Below are positions 1-7,798 of a DNA stretch of 28,868 nucleotides, piece by piece; within the stretch, counting starts at the first letter, position 1; each line of letters starts with the position of its first letter. The notes under the pieces are model-generated. The model was not told the origin of the DNA and did no database searches. It worked only from the letters and a program-made list of their open reading frames with translations. Source of the stretch: Priapulus caudatus (taxonomy: Eukaryota; Priapulida; Priapulimorpha; Priapulimorphida; Priapulidae); the NCBI RefSeq assembly GCF_000485595.1, contig NW_014577314.1, positions 357,919 to 386,786 on the forward strand, in the 5' to 3' direction. The position numbers were made by a program, and so were the translations under genes.

Positions 1-486
1 ATCCGCGGGCTATAGTACTAGAGCTATAGTTACATCAGCTATTTACCACAACACATGTGTAATACAGTTTACTAGCATACACAGTCTTACACACTCTCTA
101 GCTATAAAACACATATAGTTACACTATCTAAATACTGCAACAATAACATACAATACAGTCTGTATAGCTACACAACGTATAACGCATAATACAACTTATA
201 ACGCAGAACCATCTAGTTACTACAACACGTACGTACATTCTTTAGCTATATACGTCCCATAATGAAACTGTCTGCCTACTACGTACACTGCATATATGTA
301 TCATTTAGTTGTTCAAAACATAGAAAATCCCTAAAGCTACCACGTCAAACTTATGGCAGTTACACTCGCCTACTACTGCAGCGCCTAGTTATATACAACA
401 CCGACGTCCTATCGTAATCAGCAGACGATATTTGAACTTTTTTTTGTCTAACGGATGCTCATTCCGTACGGTTGATATTTTGACAG
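1..486. other. Upstream intron, no gene seen
   Basis: This stretch is AT-rich and full of stop codons, with loosely repeated pieces around TATAGCTA, ATACAGT and ACTACAAC. I see no exon in it. Because the first recognised exon begins in phase 1, coding exons must lie upstream of the window. The 3' end supplies the acceptor TTTTGACAG at 478-486. Confidence 0.6.
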
Positions 487-609
487 ACGAGAACGAGTGC
501 GTGACGCGCAACAACGACTGCCACCCAAACGCCGTCTGTCACAACCGGCCGGGAGGTTTCGACTGCGTGTGTAGCAGAGGTTACGAGGGCGACGGAAAAC
601 AATGCAAAG
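487..609 (+). CDS. EGF-like (calcium-binding type) exon 1
   Basis: This 123-bp exon (41 codons, phase 1 at both ends) follows the acceptor TTTTGACAG and precedes the donor GTAAGG. It encodes one complete EGF-like module starting DENEC, with six cysteines ending in the typical YEGDGKQC. The acidic start and the CHNRPGGFDCVC stretch fit the cbEGF consensus, including the C-x-N-x4-F/Y-x-C-x-C site used for Asp/Asn beta-hydroxylation. The expected role is a Ca-stabilised, disulfide-bonded extracellular module. It is the first exon of the gene visible here, so it is internal. Exon borders are from splice consensus and domain alignment by eye. Confidence 0.85.
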
Positions 610-997
610 GTAAGGCCCGCCACACGGTCGCCTGGCAACCACATGCGCGCCATCTATCGTTCAAATATAATACGAACAGATGCGTACGTAGCACGCAGCG
701 TGCGATGCATTGTACATCAAGTGTTCGTGAATATATCGGCGTTTGTTATGTGGTATTTATTGATGCATTTAAATAAGTAATCGATCATTCTACGGTAACG
801 CCAACGTCAGCTCGTTGATCAAGAAGCTTTGCTAGGCGAGGCCCGTTACTGAGACCAAAGTAACAGATTCTGTCGCTCCATGGGACACAATTTAGGAGCT
901 AGATTGATGAAAATATATTGCAATATACATTATTTATTTAACGATGTTTGTTTGTTTGTATGTTTGTTTTAACGGTCTACATTGCGTTTCTTTGCAG
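610..997. other. Intron between EGF exons 1 and 2
   Basis: This intron has donor GTAAGG and acceptor TTTCTTTGCAG. It carries a short TGTT/TGTA run before the acceptor and no other recognisable element. Confidence 0.75.
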
Positions 998-1120
998 ATT
1001 TGGATGAATGCACGACAGGTGTCGCTGTATGCGACATCAACGCTGTCTGCTTGAACACAGACGGTAGCTACAACTGTCAATGCGTCACCGGTTACGATGG
1101 CAACGGAGTCACCTGCAACG
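998..1120 (+). CDS. EGF-like (calcium-binding type) exon 2
   Basis: This 123-bp phase 1-1 exon begins after TTTGCAG and ends before GTACGT. It encodes a complete six-cysteine module beginning DLDEC, with [12 protein letters not shown] matching the cbEGF hydroxylation consensus and ending GNGVTC. The reading frame stays open through the following intron into EGF exon 3, which is unusual (see findings). The role is inferred to be a Ca-binding structural repeat in the extracellular rod. Confidence 0.9.
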
Positions 1121-1588
1121 GTACGTACGCGTCGACCCTACTCCCCGGTAGATGGCGCACCACTCACCTAATTTCTAATTTTCGCAACTTTGCGGATTTC
1201 GCTGACCGACGGCGTGGCGCACTTGTTCGATCGTGTGTCTCGTACGTCATCGGTTTGCGCGCGCGTTATTGTCGTACGTCATCGGCGTATGTGCGCGCAT
1301 TATTGTCGTACGTCATCGGCGTATGTGCGCGCATTATTGTCTTACGTCATCGGTCTGCGTGTGCGCGCATCATTATCGTATGTCATCGGCGTATGTGCGC
1401 GCATTATTGTCGTACGTCATCGGCGTATGTGCGCGCATTATTGTCGTACGTCATCGGCGTATGTGCGCGCATTATTGTCTTACGTCATCGGCGTATGTGC
1501 GCGCATTATTGTCTTACGTCATCGGTCTGCGTGTGCGTTATTATCATACGTCATCGGTTTGTGTGTATACATTGTCGTCTGCTCTCAG
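1121..1588. other. Intron 2, stop-free and in frame (468 bp)
   Basis: The donor is GTACGT and the acceptor is CTCTCAG. The length of 468 is a multiple of three, and the + strand frame continues from exon 2 to exon 3 without a stop. Most of it is the 34-bp minisatellite annotated separately. Retention would insert 156 residues rich in Arg, Ala, Tyr and Cys between two EGF modules. Confidence 0.75.
1231..1575. repeat. 34-bp minisatellite
   Basis: About ten tandem copies of a 34-bp unit are present, built from CGTACGTCATCGGCGTATGT followed by GCGCGCATTATTGT, with variants (CTTACGTC, GGTCTGCGTGTGCG, GGTTTGCG). The period is 1 modulo 3, so one reading frame cycles through all three frames of the unit. 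None of them carries a + strand stop, so long open frames arise here without being genes. Confidence 0.9.
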
Positions 1589-1714
1589 ACATTGACGAGT
1601 GCGAAGCGGGAAGTCACAACTGTCATCGGGACGGCGTCTGCGTGAACACGATGGGATCTTTCGTCTGCACTTGCGCTACCGGTTTCCGTGGCGACGGCAG
1701 GGAGAACTGCACAG
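1589..1714 (+). CDS. EGF-like (calcium-binding type) exon 3
   Basis: This 126-bp phase 1-1 exon runs from acceptor CTCTCAG to donor GTGCGT. It encodes DIDEC, then [12 protein letters not shown] and a final GDGRENC, with all six cysteines and the cbEGF calcium and hydroxylation signatures. Its 3' end, including the donor, has a degenerate second copy about 150 bp downstream (1811-1870). Confidence 0.9.
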
Positions 1715-1721
1715 GTGCGTG

Positions 1722-1810
1722 AGGGAGAGGGGGAGGAGGTAGGGGAGGAGGAGAGGGAGGAAGAGGAAGGAGGAAAAAGGAGGGAATGAGGAAGTGGGAG
1801 GTGGGTTTGT
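1722..1810. repeat. G/A-rich simple sequence
   Basis: This is a purine-rich low-complexity run (GGGAGGAGGTAGGGGAGGAG and similar) in the intron between EGF exons 3 and 4. Confidence 0.8.
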
Positions 1811-1870
1811 TCGTCTGCAGCTGCGCTACCGGTTTCCGTGGCGACAGCAGGAATAACTGCACAGGTAAGT
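1811..1870 (+). pseudogene. Partial duplicate of EGF exon 3 3' end plus donor
   Basis: This segment repeats 1659-1720 with few changes: TCGTCTGCA, then CGCTACCGGTTTCCGTGGCG, then the AACTGCACAG end. It keeps an intact and stronger donor, GTAAGTA. The CTGCAG inside can serve as an acceptor. Only the last two cysteines of an EGF module are present, so it cannot form a module on its own. It is probably a relic of a local tandem duplication. Confidence 0.75.
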
Positions 1871-1977
1871 AAAGGATGGGGAGGATTGGAAGGGGGAGGG
1901 AGAGTGTGCCTTTGCGTGCGCAATAACGTGCGCACTCCCGCATTCCATTGTTTCCACCACTTCCCAACAATCCCCGC

Positions 1978-2042
1978 AACCCTAACCCTAACCCTAACCC
2001 TAACCCTAACCCTAACCCTAACCCTAACCCTAACCCTAACCC
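1978..2042. repeat. Interstitial telomere-type (CCCTAA)n tract
   Basis: About 10.8 perfect copies of CCCTAA (TTAGGG on the other strand), the usual metazoan telomere repeat, lie inside the intron before EGF exon 4. The tract is flanked by CTTCCCAACAATC-like and ACTTCCCAACAATCC-like sequence. No telomere context is seen, because coding exons continue on both sides. Confidence 0.95.
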
Positions 2043-2149
2043 TTCCCAACAATCTTCCACCAAACTCCCACACTCTCCTTATATCCAAGGTTCGCTGGTA
2101 TCTGGTCGCCTGGCAACCGACTAACATTCGTGTGTCGTCTGCTGCGTAG

Positions 2150-2281
2150 ATATCGACGAGTGTTTTGAGCAGACGGACAACTGTGACGATGAGAGCCGAG
2201 CCTCCTGCTTCAACACGATCGGCAGATTCGTGTGTAACTGTATGGGACCGTACTGGACGGGAGACGGCGTCACCTGCGTCG
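2150..2281 (+). CDS. EGF-like (calcium-binding type) exon 4
   Basis: This 132-bp phase 1-1 exon runs from acceptor CTGCGTAG to donor GTAAGT. It encodes DIDEC at the start, CFNTIGRFVCNC in the middle and GDGVTC at the end. At 44 residues it is the longest of the EGF modules here, with a slightly longer C1-C3 segment and a GPYWTGDG loop between C5 and C6. Confidence 0.88.
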
Positions 2282-2568
2282 GTAAGTGGAATCATATGGG
2301 TGTGCGGGGCGGGGTAAGGCGGGGGGATGTACGCTGGTTGTTAGAACTATCTCTCTTTCGTTATTTCTCTCTCACTCTCTTTCTTTATTTCTCTCTTTCT
2401 CTTTCTCTCTTTCTCTCTCTCACTCTCACTCTTTCTCTCTCCATCTTCTATTCTTACTCTTCTACCGAATATAGCCCACCGGATCGTTCCAGCATTGCAC
2501 GACGAATGCAGAGCGATTCCCAACTACCATCATACCGTGTTGCTAACCGCACTTTCCTCTTCTTTCAG
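2282..2568. other. Intron with CT-rich microsatellite
   Basis: The intron between EGF exons 4 and 5 contains a degenerate (CT)n and (CTTT)n tract at about 2348-2462. The acceptor is CTTCTTTCAG. Confidence 0.75.
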
Positions 2569-2652
2569 ACGTGAATGAATGTCTATCAGACCCGTGTGCT
2601 GGCGGAGCAAGCTGCACAAACCTGGAAGGCGCTCCTGGATTTTCCTGCAACG
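2569..2652 (+). CDS. Half-EGF exon 5 (four cysteines)
   Basis: This 84-bp phase 1-1 exon runs from TCTTTCAG to GTACGT. It encodes a 28-residue segment starting DVNEC and ending GFSCN. It matches EGF cysteines C1 to C4 only; C5 and C6 are absent, and I see no small exon downstream that would supply them before EGF exon 6. Exon 11 (5886-5966) has the same truncated form. It could be a real short EGF variant or a module whose second exon is too small for me to find. Confidence 0.75.
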
Positions 2653-2920
2653 GTACGTCTGCGCGCGCTCTCTCTCTCTCTCTCTCTTTTTCCGGCCTCT
2701 TCCCTCTATTACAGTGACGTCACGCTACGTCACGCGTGACGTCGTCCTCATCGATGTCGAGTTAAAACGATTAGGAGAAAAATTTTGTCATACGTTTCGA
2801 AAAAGCCTCCGAAATTGCCGTTTGTCAACGTTTATTATTAATGACGTTTTTTCATTAACGTGAATAAGTCTGACGGATACTCACTACTCATCGTCATGTC
2901 CTACCACGCCTCGGCAGAAG

Positions 2921-3129
2921 CAAGGAGCTAAATATAACAACGAGAGGAAGCGGATTGGCTGTGCGCTTTTCGCCTCAAGGGCGCCATCTATGGACCATAA
3001 TCAGCTGAAACGGCTGTGCAGACCGAACCACTAGACAATAGAACACTAATCTGTTCTAGGGTATCTGCCGAACCCAAATTTGGGCCAGATATGGCGGCGC
3101 TTCCTCTCCTTGTTATATTTAGCTCCTTG
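2921..3129. mobile_element. hAT-type MITE (209 bp) with 8-bp target duplication
   Basis: The ends are 32-bp terminal inverted repeats: 2921-2952 begins CAAGGAGCTAAATATAACAA and 3098-3129 is its reverse complement with one mismatch. The element is flanked by identical 8-bp direct repeats GGCAGAAG at 2913-2920 and 3130-3137. An 8-bp target duplication with CA(A/G)GG-type ends is the hallmark of the hAT superfamily. At 209 bp there is no room for a transposase, so it would need one supplied in trans. The near-identical arms suggest a fairly recent insertion. Confidence 0.85.
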
Positions 3130-3239
3130 GGCAGAAGTAGCGTACCTATACACACTAAACAGGAGTGTACGTAAACACGTAAACATGGAAACTGGTCTTC
3201 CATCCTGTATTCGCGTAGAAGCGTAGTAAGTAGTAGTTT

Positions 3240-3435
3240 CACCCTCCCCTTCCTCTAGTAGTTTCCTTAGTAGTTCTCCTCCCTTCCCTTTCCCCTCCCC
3301 CGACGACTCACGTATGTTTTCGTACTCGCGCACAGACTGCGACGATTCCCTCCCCTTTCCCTCCCAATTCCCAATTCCCTCCCCTTTCCCTTCCCTTTCC
3401 CTCCCAATTCCCAATTCCCTCCCCTTTCCCTTTTC
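3240..3435. repeat. Pyrimidine-rich CCCTTTCCC / CCCAATTCCC repeat
   Basis: These are imperfect tandem blocks of CCCTCCCCTTTCCC and CCCAATTCCCAATTCC. They lie next to the acceptor of EGF exon 6 and partly act as its upstream polypyrimidine region. Confidence 0.8.
3301..3345 (+). repeat. Duplicated splice-acceptor segment of EGF exon 6
   Basis: CGACGACTCACGTATGTTTT followed by CG(T/C)ACTC(G/A) occurs here and again at about 3443-3472. At the second copy it leads into the real acceptor (ATGCAG) and the exon start ACCGGGACGAGTGC. The upstream copy leads into GCACAG then ACTGCGACGATTCC, a decayed version of the exon start. Confidence 0.7.
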
Positions 3436-3475
3436 CCTCTCGCGACGACTCACGTATGTTTTCGCACTCATGCAG

Positions 3476-3598
3476 ACCGGGACGAGTGCTTGCTGGGAGA
3501 GGACAACTGTGACGTCAACGCTCGCTGTAAGAACACGGATGGCTCGTTCCAGTGCATCTGTCTGGCGGGATACTCCGGCGACGGCGTCACGTGCGTCG
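3476..3598 (+). CDS. EGF-like (calcium-binding type) exon 6
   Basis: This 123-bp phase 1-1 exon runs from CATGCAG to GTAAGC. It encodes DRDEC, then CKNTDGSFQCIC and a final GDGVTC, with six cysteines and the full cbEGF signature. It is the first module after half-EGF exon 5. Confidence 0.9.
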
Positions 3599-3704
3599 GT
3601 AAGCAGCGATGGGAGGAGGGGGGGGGGACAGTTGACACGATGTCTCGTTGCGGCGACGTTGTGACATGTTTCACGCGAATGTTACTTGCCTCTAGATTTA
3701 ATAA

Positions 3705-3756
3705 TATCAGGGGTTAATAATGACAAATCATTATTTGTCATTATTAACCCCTGATA
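3705..3756. repeat. Perfect 24-bp palindrome, 4-nt loop
   Basis: Arm 3705-3728 begins TATCAGGGGTTAATAATGAC. It is exactly reverse-complementary to 3733-3756, with spacer CATT. A related arm (GTAGATAATGACAAAT) recurs at about 3876-3891, so the whole 3705-3930 block looks like a nested AT-rich inverted-repeat element of unknown family. Confidence 0.85.
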
Positions 3757-3832
3757 ATAACTCACTGTGATTTGATATAATCTGGGGTACGGAAATTATA
3801 CTAGCATATATATTAGCAAGAGCTAATAATAG

Positions 3833-3865
3833 CAAGAGCTAATAATAAGGTATTATTAGCTCTTG
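3833..3865. repeat. 15-bp palindrome, 3-nt loop
   Basis: CAAGAGCTAATAATA (3833-3847) pairs perfectly with TATTATTAGCTCTTG (3851-3865). The sequence AGCAAGAGCTAATAAT is also directly duplicated just upstream (about 3815-3830). Confidence 0.8.
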
Positions 3866-4232
3866 ATATTAGGAGTAGATAATGACAAATGGTATAATAA
3901 ATATTCTGTTATTATCTACCTATGATATATTATATATATATATATATATATGCTAGTATAAAAATAGGAGCCTACCATACTAGCTGATGTTGCGACCAGT
4001 ATCTGATATTAAGTACTTATATAACTAACCAAAAGTTTTTGTCGTGTGTTACGAGCGGGATACATTTCGACATTAGTCAAGGATAACATATCTACACATA
4101 ATTAATTCCAATCTAACGTCTAAATTCTAGTTCTATAGTCTGCCGTGCACGTCGCGAAGCAACGACCGAGTGACGGTACGTAACCGCGTCTTTACTAACA
4201 GAGATCTTCTCTCTCTCTCATCTGCTACACAG

Positions 4233-4358
4233 ACCAGGATGAGTGTGCCGAGGGAAGGGCAAACTGCCACGCTGCGCATGGCATATGTACGAACATTGTC
4301 GGCGGCTTCAGCTGCTCCTGTGAGGAGGGATACAAGGGCGACGGTGTCGACTGCTTCG
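4233..4358 (+). CDS. EGF-like (calcium-binding type) exon 7
   Basis: This 126-bp phase 1-1 exon runs from CTACACAG to GTGCGT. It encodes DQDEC, then [12 protein letters not shown] and a final GDGVDC, with six cysteines. It is recopied with errors at 10347-10473. Confidence 0.88.
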
Positions 4359-4430
4359 GTGCGTACACACATAACAGTTAGATGCGCACCTGCTGTATAC
4401 TTGTCTACGTACACACAAGCACACCTCTCT

Positions 4431-4462
<32 letters not shown>

Positions 4463-4591
4463 GCGCGCGCACACACACGCGCGCGCGCACGCACACACAC
4501 ACACGCACACACACAACCTCCCCCACGCGCACACACACATACGTATTAATCATTTATATTATCCTGACCACATATACGTCATATATTGCAG
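4359..4591. other. Intron with (CA)n/(CG)n microsatellite
   Basis: This intron holds an alternating CACACA and CGCGCG tract at about 4426-4540, a potential Z-DNA former. The acceptor is TATTGCAG. Confidence 0.8.
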
Positions 4592-4714
4592 ATATCAATG
4601 AGTGTACAGCCAGATTAGACAACTGCCCAGAAAACACTGTCTGTAGGAACCTCGATGGCTCGTTCGAATGCGAATGCAAACCCGGATACAAGCAGACAGC
4701 TAGCGGATGCGTCG
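4592..4714 (+). CDS. EGF-like (calcium-binding type) exon 8
   Basis: This 123-bp phase 1-1 exon runs from TATTGCAG to GTAAGG. It encodes DINEC, then CRNLDGSFECEC and a final QTASGC, six cysteines with the hydroxylation consensus. Its noisy second copy is at 10923-11047. Confidence 0.9.
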
Positions 4715-5055
4715 GTAAGGTCGCCCCTGACGAGCAGACGATGCGCTGATGACGTCGTCATTACGTCATAATCGATGACGTCATCATTCTGGAAAACGTT
4801 TTTTGTTTTTGTTTTATCAACGGTTAGACTCGCCCCGTACATCGTTGTTCTCCTTGTACGCTTAGGCACTTGTGTGCTTGGTGTCAGTCTAACCGTCAGT
4901 CTCCTGCAATGCGCTACTTTACTGCCTCCATATTTTATTGCTAAATATGGTATTATGTGTATGATATGATATCATTATATTATGTATTATACCGTATTAT
5001 TATGATAGTAAACGGTGTACTTCGACACACCAATACCCTGTTTCCTCACTAATTC

Positions 5056-5090
<35 letters not shown>
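4715..5090. other. Intron 8
   Basis: This 376-bp intron contains a TGACGTCA palindrome (4776-4783) beside related ACGTCA half sites, and a (TC)n tract at about 5057-5088 directly before the acceptor. No gene is seen. Confidence 0.75.
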
Positions 5091-5219
5091 ACATTGACGA
5101 GTGTCTATCAAACACGGACGACTGTCACGTGCTTCTGGCCACGTGTACGAACACCGAGGGCAGCTACGTGTGCACGTGCATCACCGGATACACCGGAAAC
5201 GGAAGGGACACCTGCCAAA
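5091..5219 (+). CDS. EGF-like (calcium-binding type) exon 9
   Basis: This 129-bp phase 1-1 exon follows a pure (TC)n polypyrimidine tract and ends before GTAAGT. It encodes DIDEC, then CTNTEGSYVCTC and a final GNGRDTC. The last base is A and not the usual G, so the junction codon with exon 10 gives Asn in place of Asp (NINEC). That is still acceptable for a Ca-binding EGF. A noisy copy is at 11430-11560. Confidence 0.88.
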
Positions 5220-5417
5220 GTAAGTGTGCGCCCCCTAGTGTCAGCGATCAATCCACGACACGACAAAACGGAAACATGCAGTATCGGATATGACGCATGA
5301 AAAACGTGACGTCACGCGACGACATTCGCGACGATGAAAAAGGCGAGAAGGAAAGCGAGCGCGAGGCGAACGCAGAGCGGGAAACCCAGGCTAACGTGAA
5401 TCCTTCCCTCCCTGCAG

Positions 5418-5543
5418 ATATCAACGAGTGTGAACTGGGAATACACAATTGCGACCGCAATGCCGCCTGTCTGGACGATCCACCAGGCAGCTTTCACTGC
5501 GTGTGTAAGCGCGGGTGGGAAGGAAATGGTGTCATATGCACAG
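5418..5543 (+). CDS. EGF-like (calcium-binding type) exon 10
   Basis: This 126-bp phase 1-1 exon runs from CCTGCAG to GTAAGA. It begins INEC and contains CLDDPPGSFHCVC, with one residue more than the usual C3-C4 spacing, so the hydroxylation consensus is imperfect. It ends GNGVIC. The other EGF features are intact. A noisy copy with a shifted frame is at 11759-11881. Confidence 0.86.
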
Positions 5544-5593
5544 GTAAGATGCGAACACACGAAAGAGATTTAGAGCGTGTGAGAGTGTGATGT

Positions 5594-5639
<46 letters not shown>

Positions 5640-5885
5640 AAGAACGAAAGAGAACAAAAAGACTGAGTGAGAAAGAAAGACAGCGAAACAGAGAGAGGGG
5701 GCGAGAGGGGGAGAAAGAGAGAGAGAGGGAGGGAGAGAGAGAGAGAGGGAGAGAGAGAGAGAGAGAGAGAGCGCGCGAGAGATGGAGGAAACCTTTGACC
5801 ACTGACCTCTGACCTCTGACAGGGGTGTCCACCCGAATGTCGCATCATCTACGTACTCACGCTTGTTTCTCTTGCATGCTTGCAG
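5544..5885. other. Intron with (GA)n microsatellite
   Basis: A long (GA)n and degenerate purine tract spans about 5594-5776. Just after it is the CTCTGACCTCTGAC direct repeat (about 5806-5819). The acceptor is GCTTGCAG. Confidence 0.8.
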
Positions 5886-5966
5886 ACATCGATGAGTGTG
5901 CGCGAGGCATGTGTGGCGCCAACGCTGAGAACTGCATGAACCTCGAAGGCAGCTTCTCCTGTAACG
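5886..5966 (+). CDS. Half-EGF exon 11 (four cysteines)
   Basis: This 81-bp phase 1-1 exon runs from CTTGCAG to GTACGT. It encodes 27 residues starting DIDEC and ending GSFSCN. As in exon 5, only the C1-C4 part of an EGF module is present and the exon stops at the same alignment position. It is the last EGF-type exon before the Thr-rich region. A noisy copy is at 12249-12331. Confidence 0.78.
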
Positions 5967-6570
5967 GTACGTGCTCACCGCTCATATAACACCTCTGAAA
6001 CTACCTATGTGCCAATTTTCATAATTTTGTCAAAAAGTGCACACTTATATCCCTACTCTGTACTGCTCCTGTACTAGTAGTATAGCGGGTACATGTAATA
6101 TATGTTGATTATTAATATACGACTATTACACTCCTTATCAGTGCTTTGTGAAGGGCTTCGAACCTCGTTGGACAAATGAAATTAGTTTTAAGAATAGTAG
6201 TTCTAACATTTACTTTTTCTCGTAGACCGGACCTCTATGCAATGCGTGTCAGAAATTTGTAACTTTACCATGTTTCTGCCAACAGTCTAAGAGACAAAGT
6301 TAGTGTTAAGACTCATTTTGAAACTGATTTTGTTTCTAACAACGGCCCCCCCCCAGAATATTGTTCCTAGGGCTAGTTCGATCTCATTTCCGCCAATCAG
6401 GACACGCCCTGTTACAGCAGGCAGTGCTATTAGACATCGTGTCCTCTTGCGTATCAGCAGGAACTGGGAAGCTGTCTAAACAGTAGGTGGCACTGCATGC
6501 AATGTTGTGAGTGTCACCGGGGACCCCCCTATCTTTAATATATGTGTGTTTACCTGTGTTCTCGTTGCAG
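5967..6570. other. Intron 11, no gene seen
   Basis: This 604-bp intron contains TCTAAGAGACAAAGTTAGTG and a C8 run at about 6347-6354, with acceptor CTCGTTGCAG. I see no coding sequence or clear repeat element. Confidence 0.7.
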
Positions 6571-6648
6571 CCATCGTTACCGAGACGTCGCCACAGCCGC
6601 TAGGGCCAGACGACGCCATTATCGTCAACGTGACTGGCCCTGTGGAAG
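6571..6648 (+). CDS. Short Thr/Pro linker exon
   Basis: This 78-bp phase 1-1 exon runs from CGTTGCAG to GTAAGC. It encodes about 26 residues (AIVTETSPQPLGPDDA, then IIVNVTGPVEG) without cysteine and with one N-glycosylation sequon NVT. Its ending GPVEG resembles the GPVKG end of the linker exon before the ZP domain (23068-23232), hinting that both descend from one linker type. It is probably an extracellular spacer. The support is splice sites, phase match and similarity to the other linker. Confidence 0.65.
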
Positions 6649-7798
6649 GTAAGCTCCTTCCCCTCCTCCTCCTTCTCCTCTTCCTTCTCCTCCTCCTCCT
6701 CCTCCTGCTCCGTCTCTCCACTCCATCTAACACACCGCCATCTGCGTCCACTGCCAAGATGGCGGAAACGCGAGGGAATTTTTTCACAGGTTTTCTTTCA
6801 GGTGTCGATAGTGGATTGTTGCTCGATTATGTGTGGGTAAGGAAGTTTGGGTGTTCGCAGGAGAATGGTAACAGCACGAAGAAGAAGGGGAAGGTAAAGT
6901 AGCGCTGATAGATAGCTATAAGTGCCGCGCAGCGCTGAGTGCGGGCGAGAAAGGAGAGAAGAAAGAGGCGCAACGAAGAGAACACGCATACAGCTTCGTG
7001 CGAAACGCGAGAATTTTAGACACCAGCACCACACAAGACACATCGCTCCGGTGTGCGTGCATGCCTTACATGATCCGATTAAGATGGTTAATACATGGGT
7101 TAGGTGCATGTTTTTATGTGGGGAAAAACTGCACACGCACGCACATGCGCTCACGCGCGCTGTAGCACTAGCACACACGCTGCTGCAAGGAAATGACACC
7201 GGTCACGTGATACAAGATGGATTATGTCGATAGAACGACAGACAGATAGACAGACGGACAGACAGACATACACGCGATTTGTTAGGCACATAGATATGAG
7301 AAATATAGCACGAGAGAGAATCGTGGCTGAACCCGCGAGGCAAGGTAACGTATTCCGACTCAGGGCAGCAATGTTGTTTTGTTGATTTGTATTTGCATTT
7401 CGTTATTTTGTGGGTTAATTTGCATTACACTAACACGGTTTGCATTGTTTTGCTTTGATTCCTTTAAGCTATTTTGTCGATTCATTTAGTTACTTTTATT
7501 GATGATTTGCTTTGCAATAGTTACAGTTTTTGTTCATTTTTGTTAAACGTCTTCTGGCCTGATGCGGTGGATAGAGATTTTAATTTGGCGTTTGTATTAA
7601 CTTACATTATCTTAATTGAATTATTTACATTATTTCATTTAATAACAGTTTCATTCGCGTTTATTTTGCTATTTTCTGCTTATATAAATAACGAATTTAC
7701 TTTCTACTTTACGCATTAACACGGTATCGCTTTTGCAGCGGGCATTTCGGTTTTTCCTTTTTCCTTATTTCGCTTTTGATTTTTTTTTTCGCCCTTAG
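6649..7798. other. Intron 12 (1.15 kb)
   Basis: This intron contains a CTCCTC/TTCTCC pyrimidine tract (6655-6718), an ACAGACAGATAGAC-type short tandem run (about 7228-7275) and a T-rich 3' half ending in a long poly-T and GCCCTTAG acceptor. No coding sequence is supported. Confidence 0.7.

Larger units (their letters stand above)
2653..3475. other. Intron 5, hosting a MITE and polypyrimidine repeats
   Basis: This 823-bp intron holds a (CT)n run at 2672-2690, a TGACGTCA site at 2715-2722, a hAT-type MITE at 2921-3129, C/T-rich repeats at about 3240-3435 and a duplicated acceptor segment at about 3301-3345. No supported gene is present. Confidence 0.75.
3599..4232. other. Intron 6 with AT-rich palindromes
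   Basis: This 634-bp intron contains two perfect hairpin palindromes (annotated separately) and a (TA)n run at about 3932-3952. The copy-1 end of the assembly duplication begins at 4183. No gene is seen. Confidence 0.75.

Noticed and set aside
5494-5978. Ser/Leu-rich minus-strand frames
   Set aside because: They are translations of a (GA)n microsatellite in an intron; 11908-12357 and 28391-28702 are the same case.
6140-6175. GAGGTTCGAAGCC on the minus strand, resembling a tRNA or SINE B box
   Set aside because: No matching A box, cloverleaf or poly-A/terminator was found around it, so a tRNA or SINE call is unsupported.
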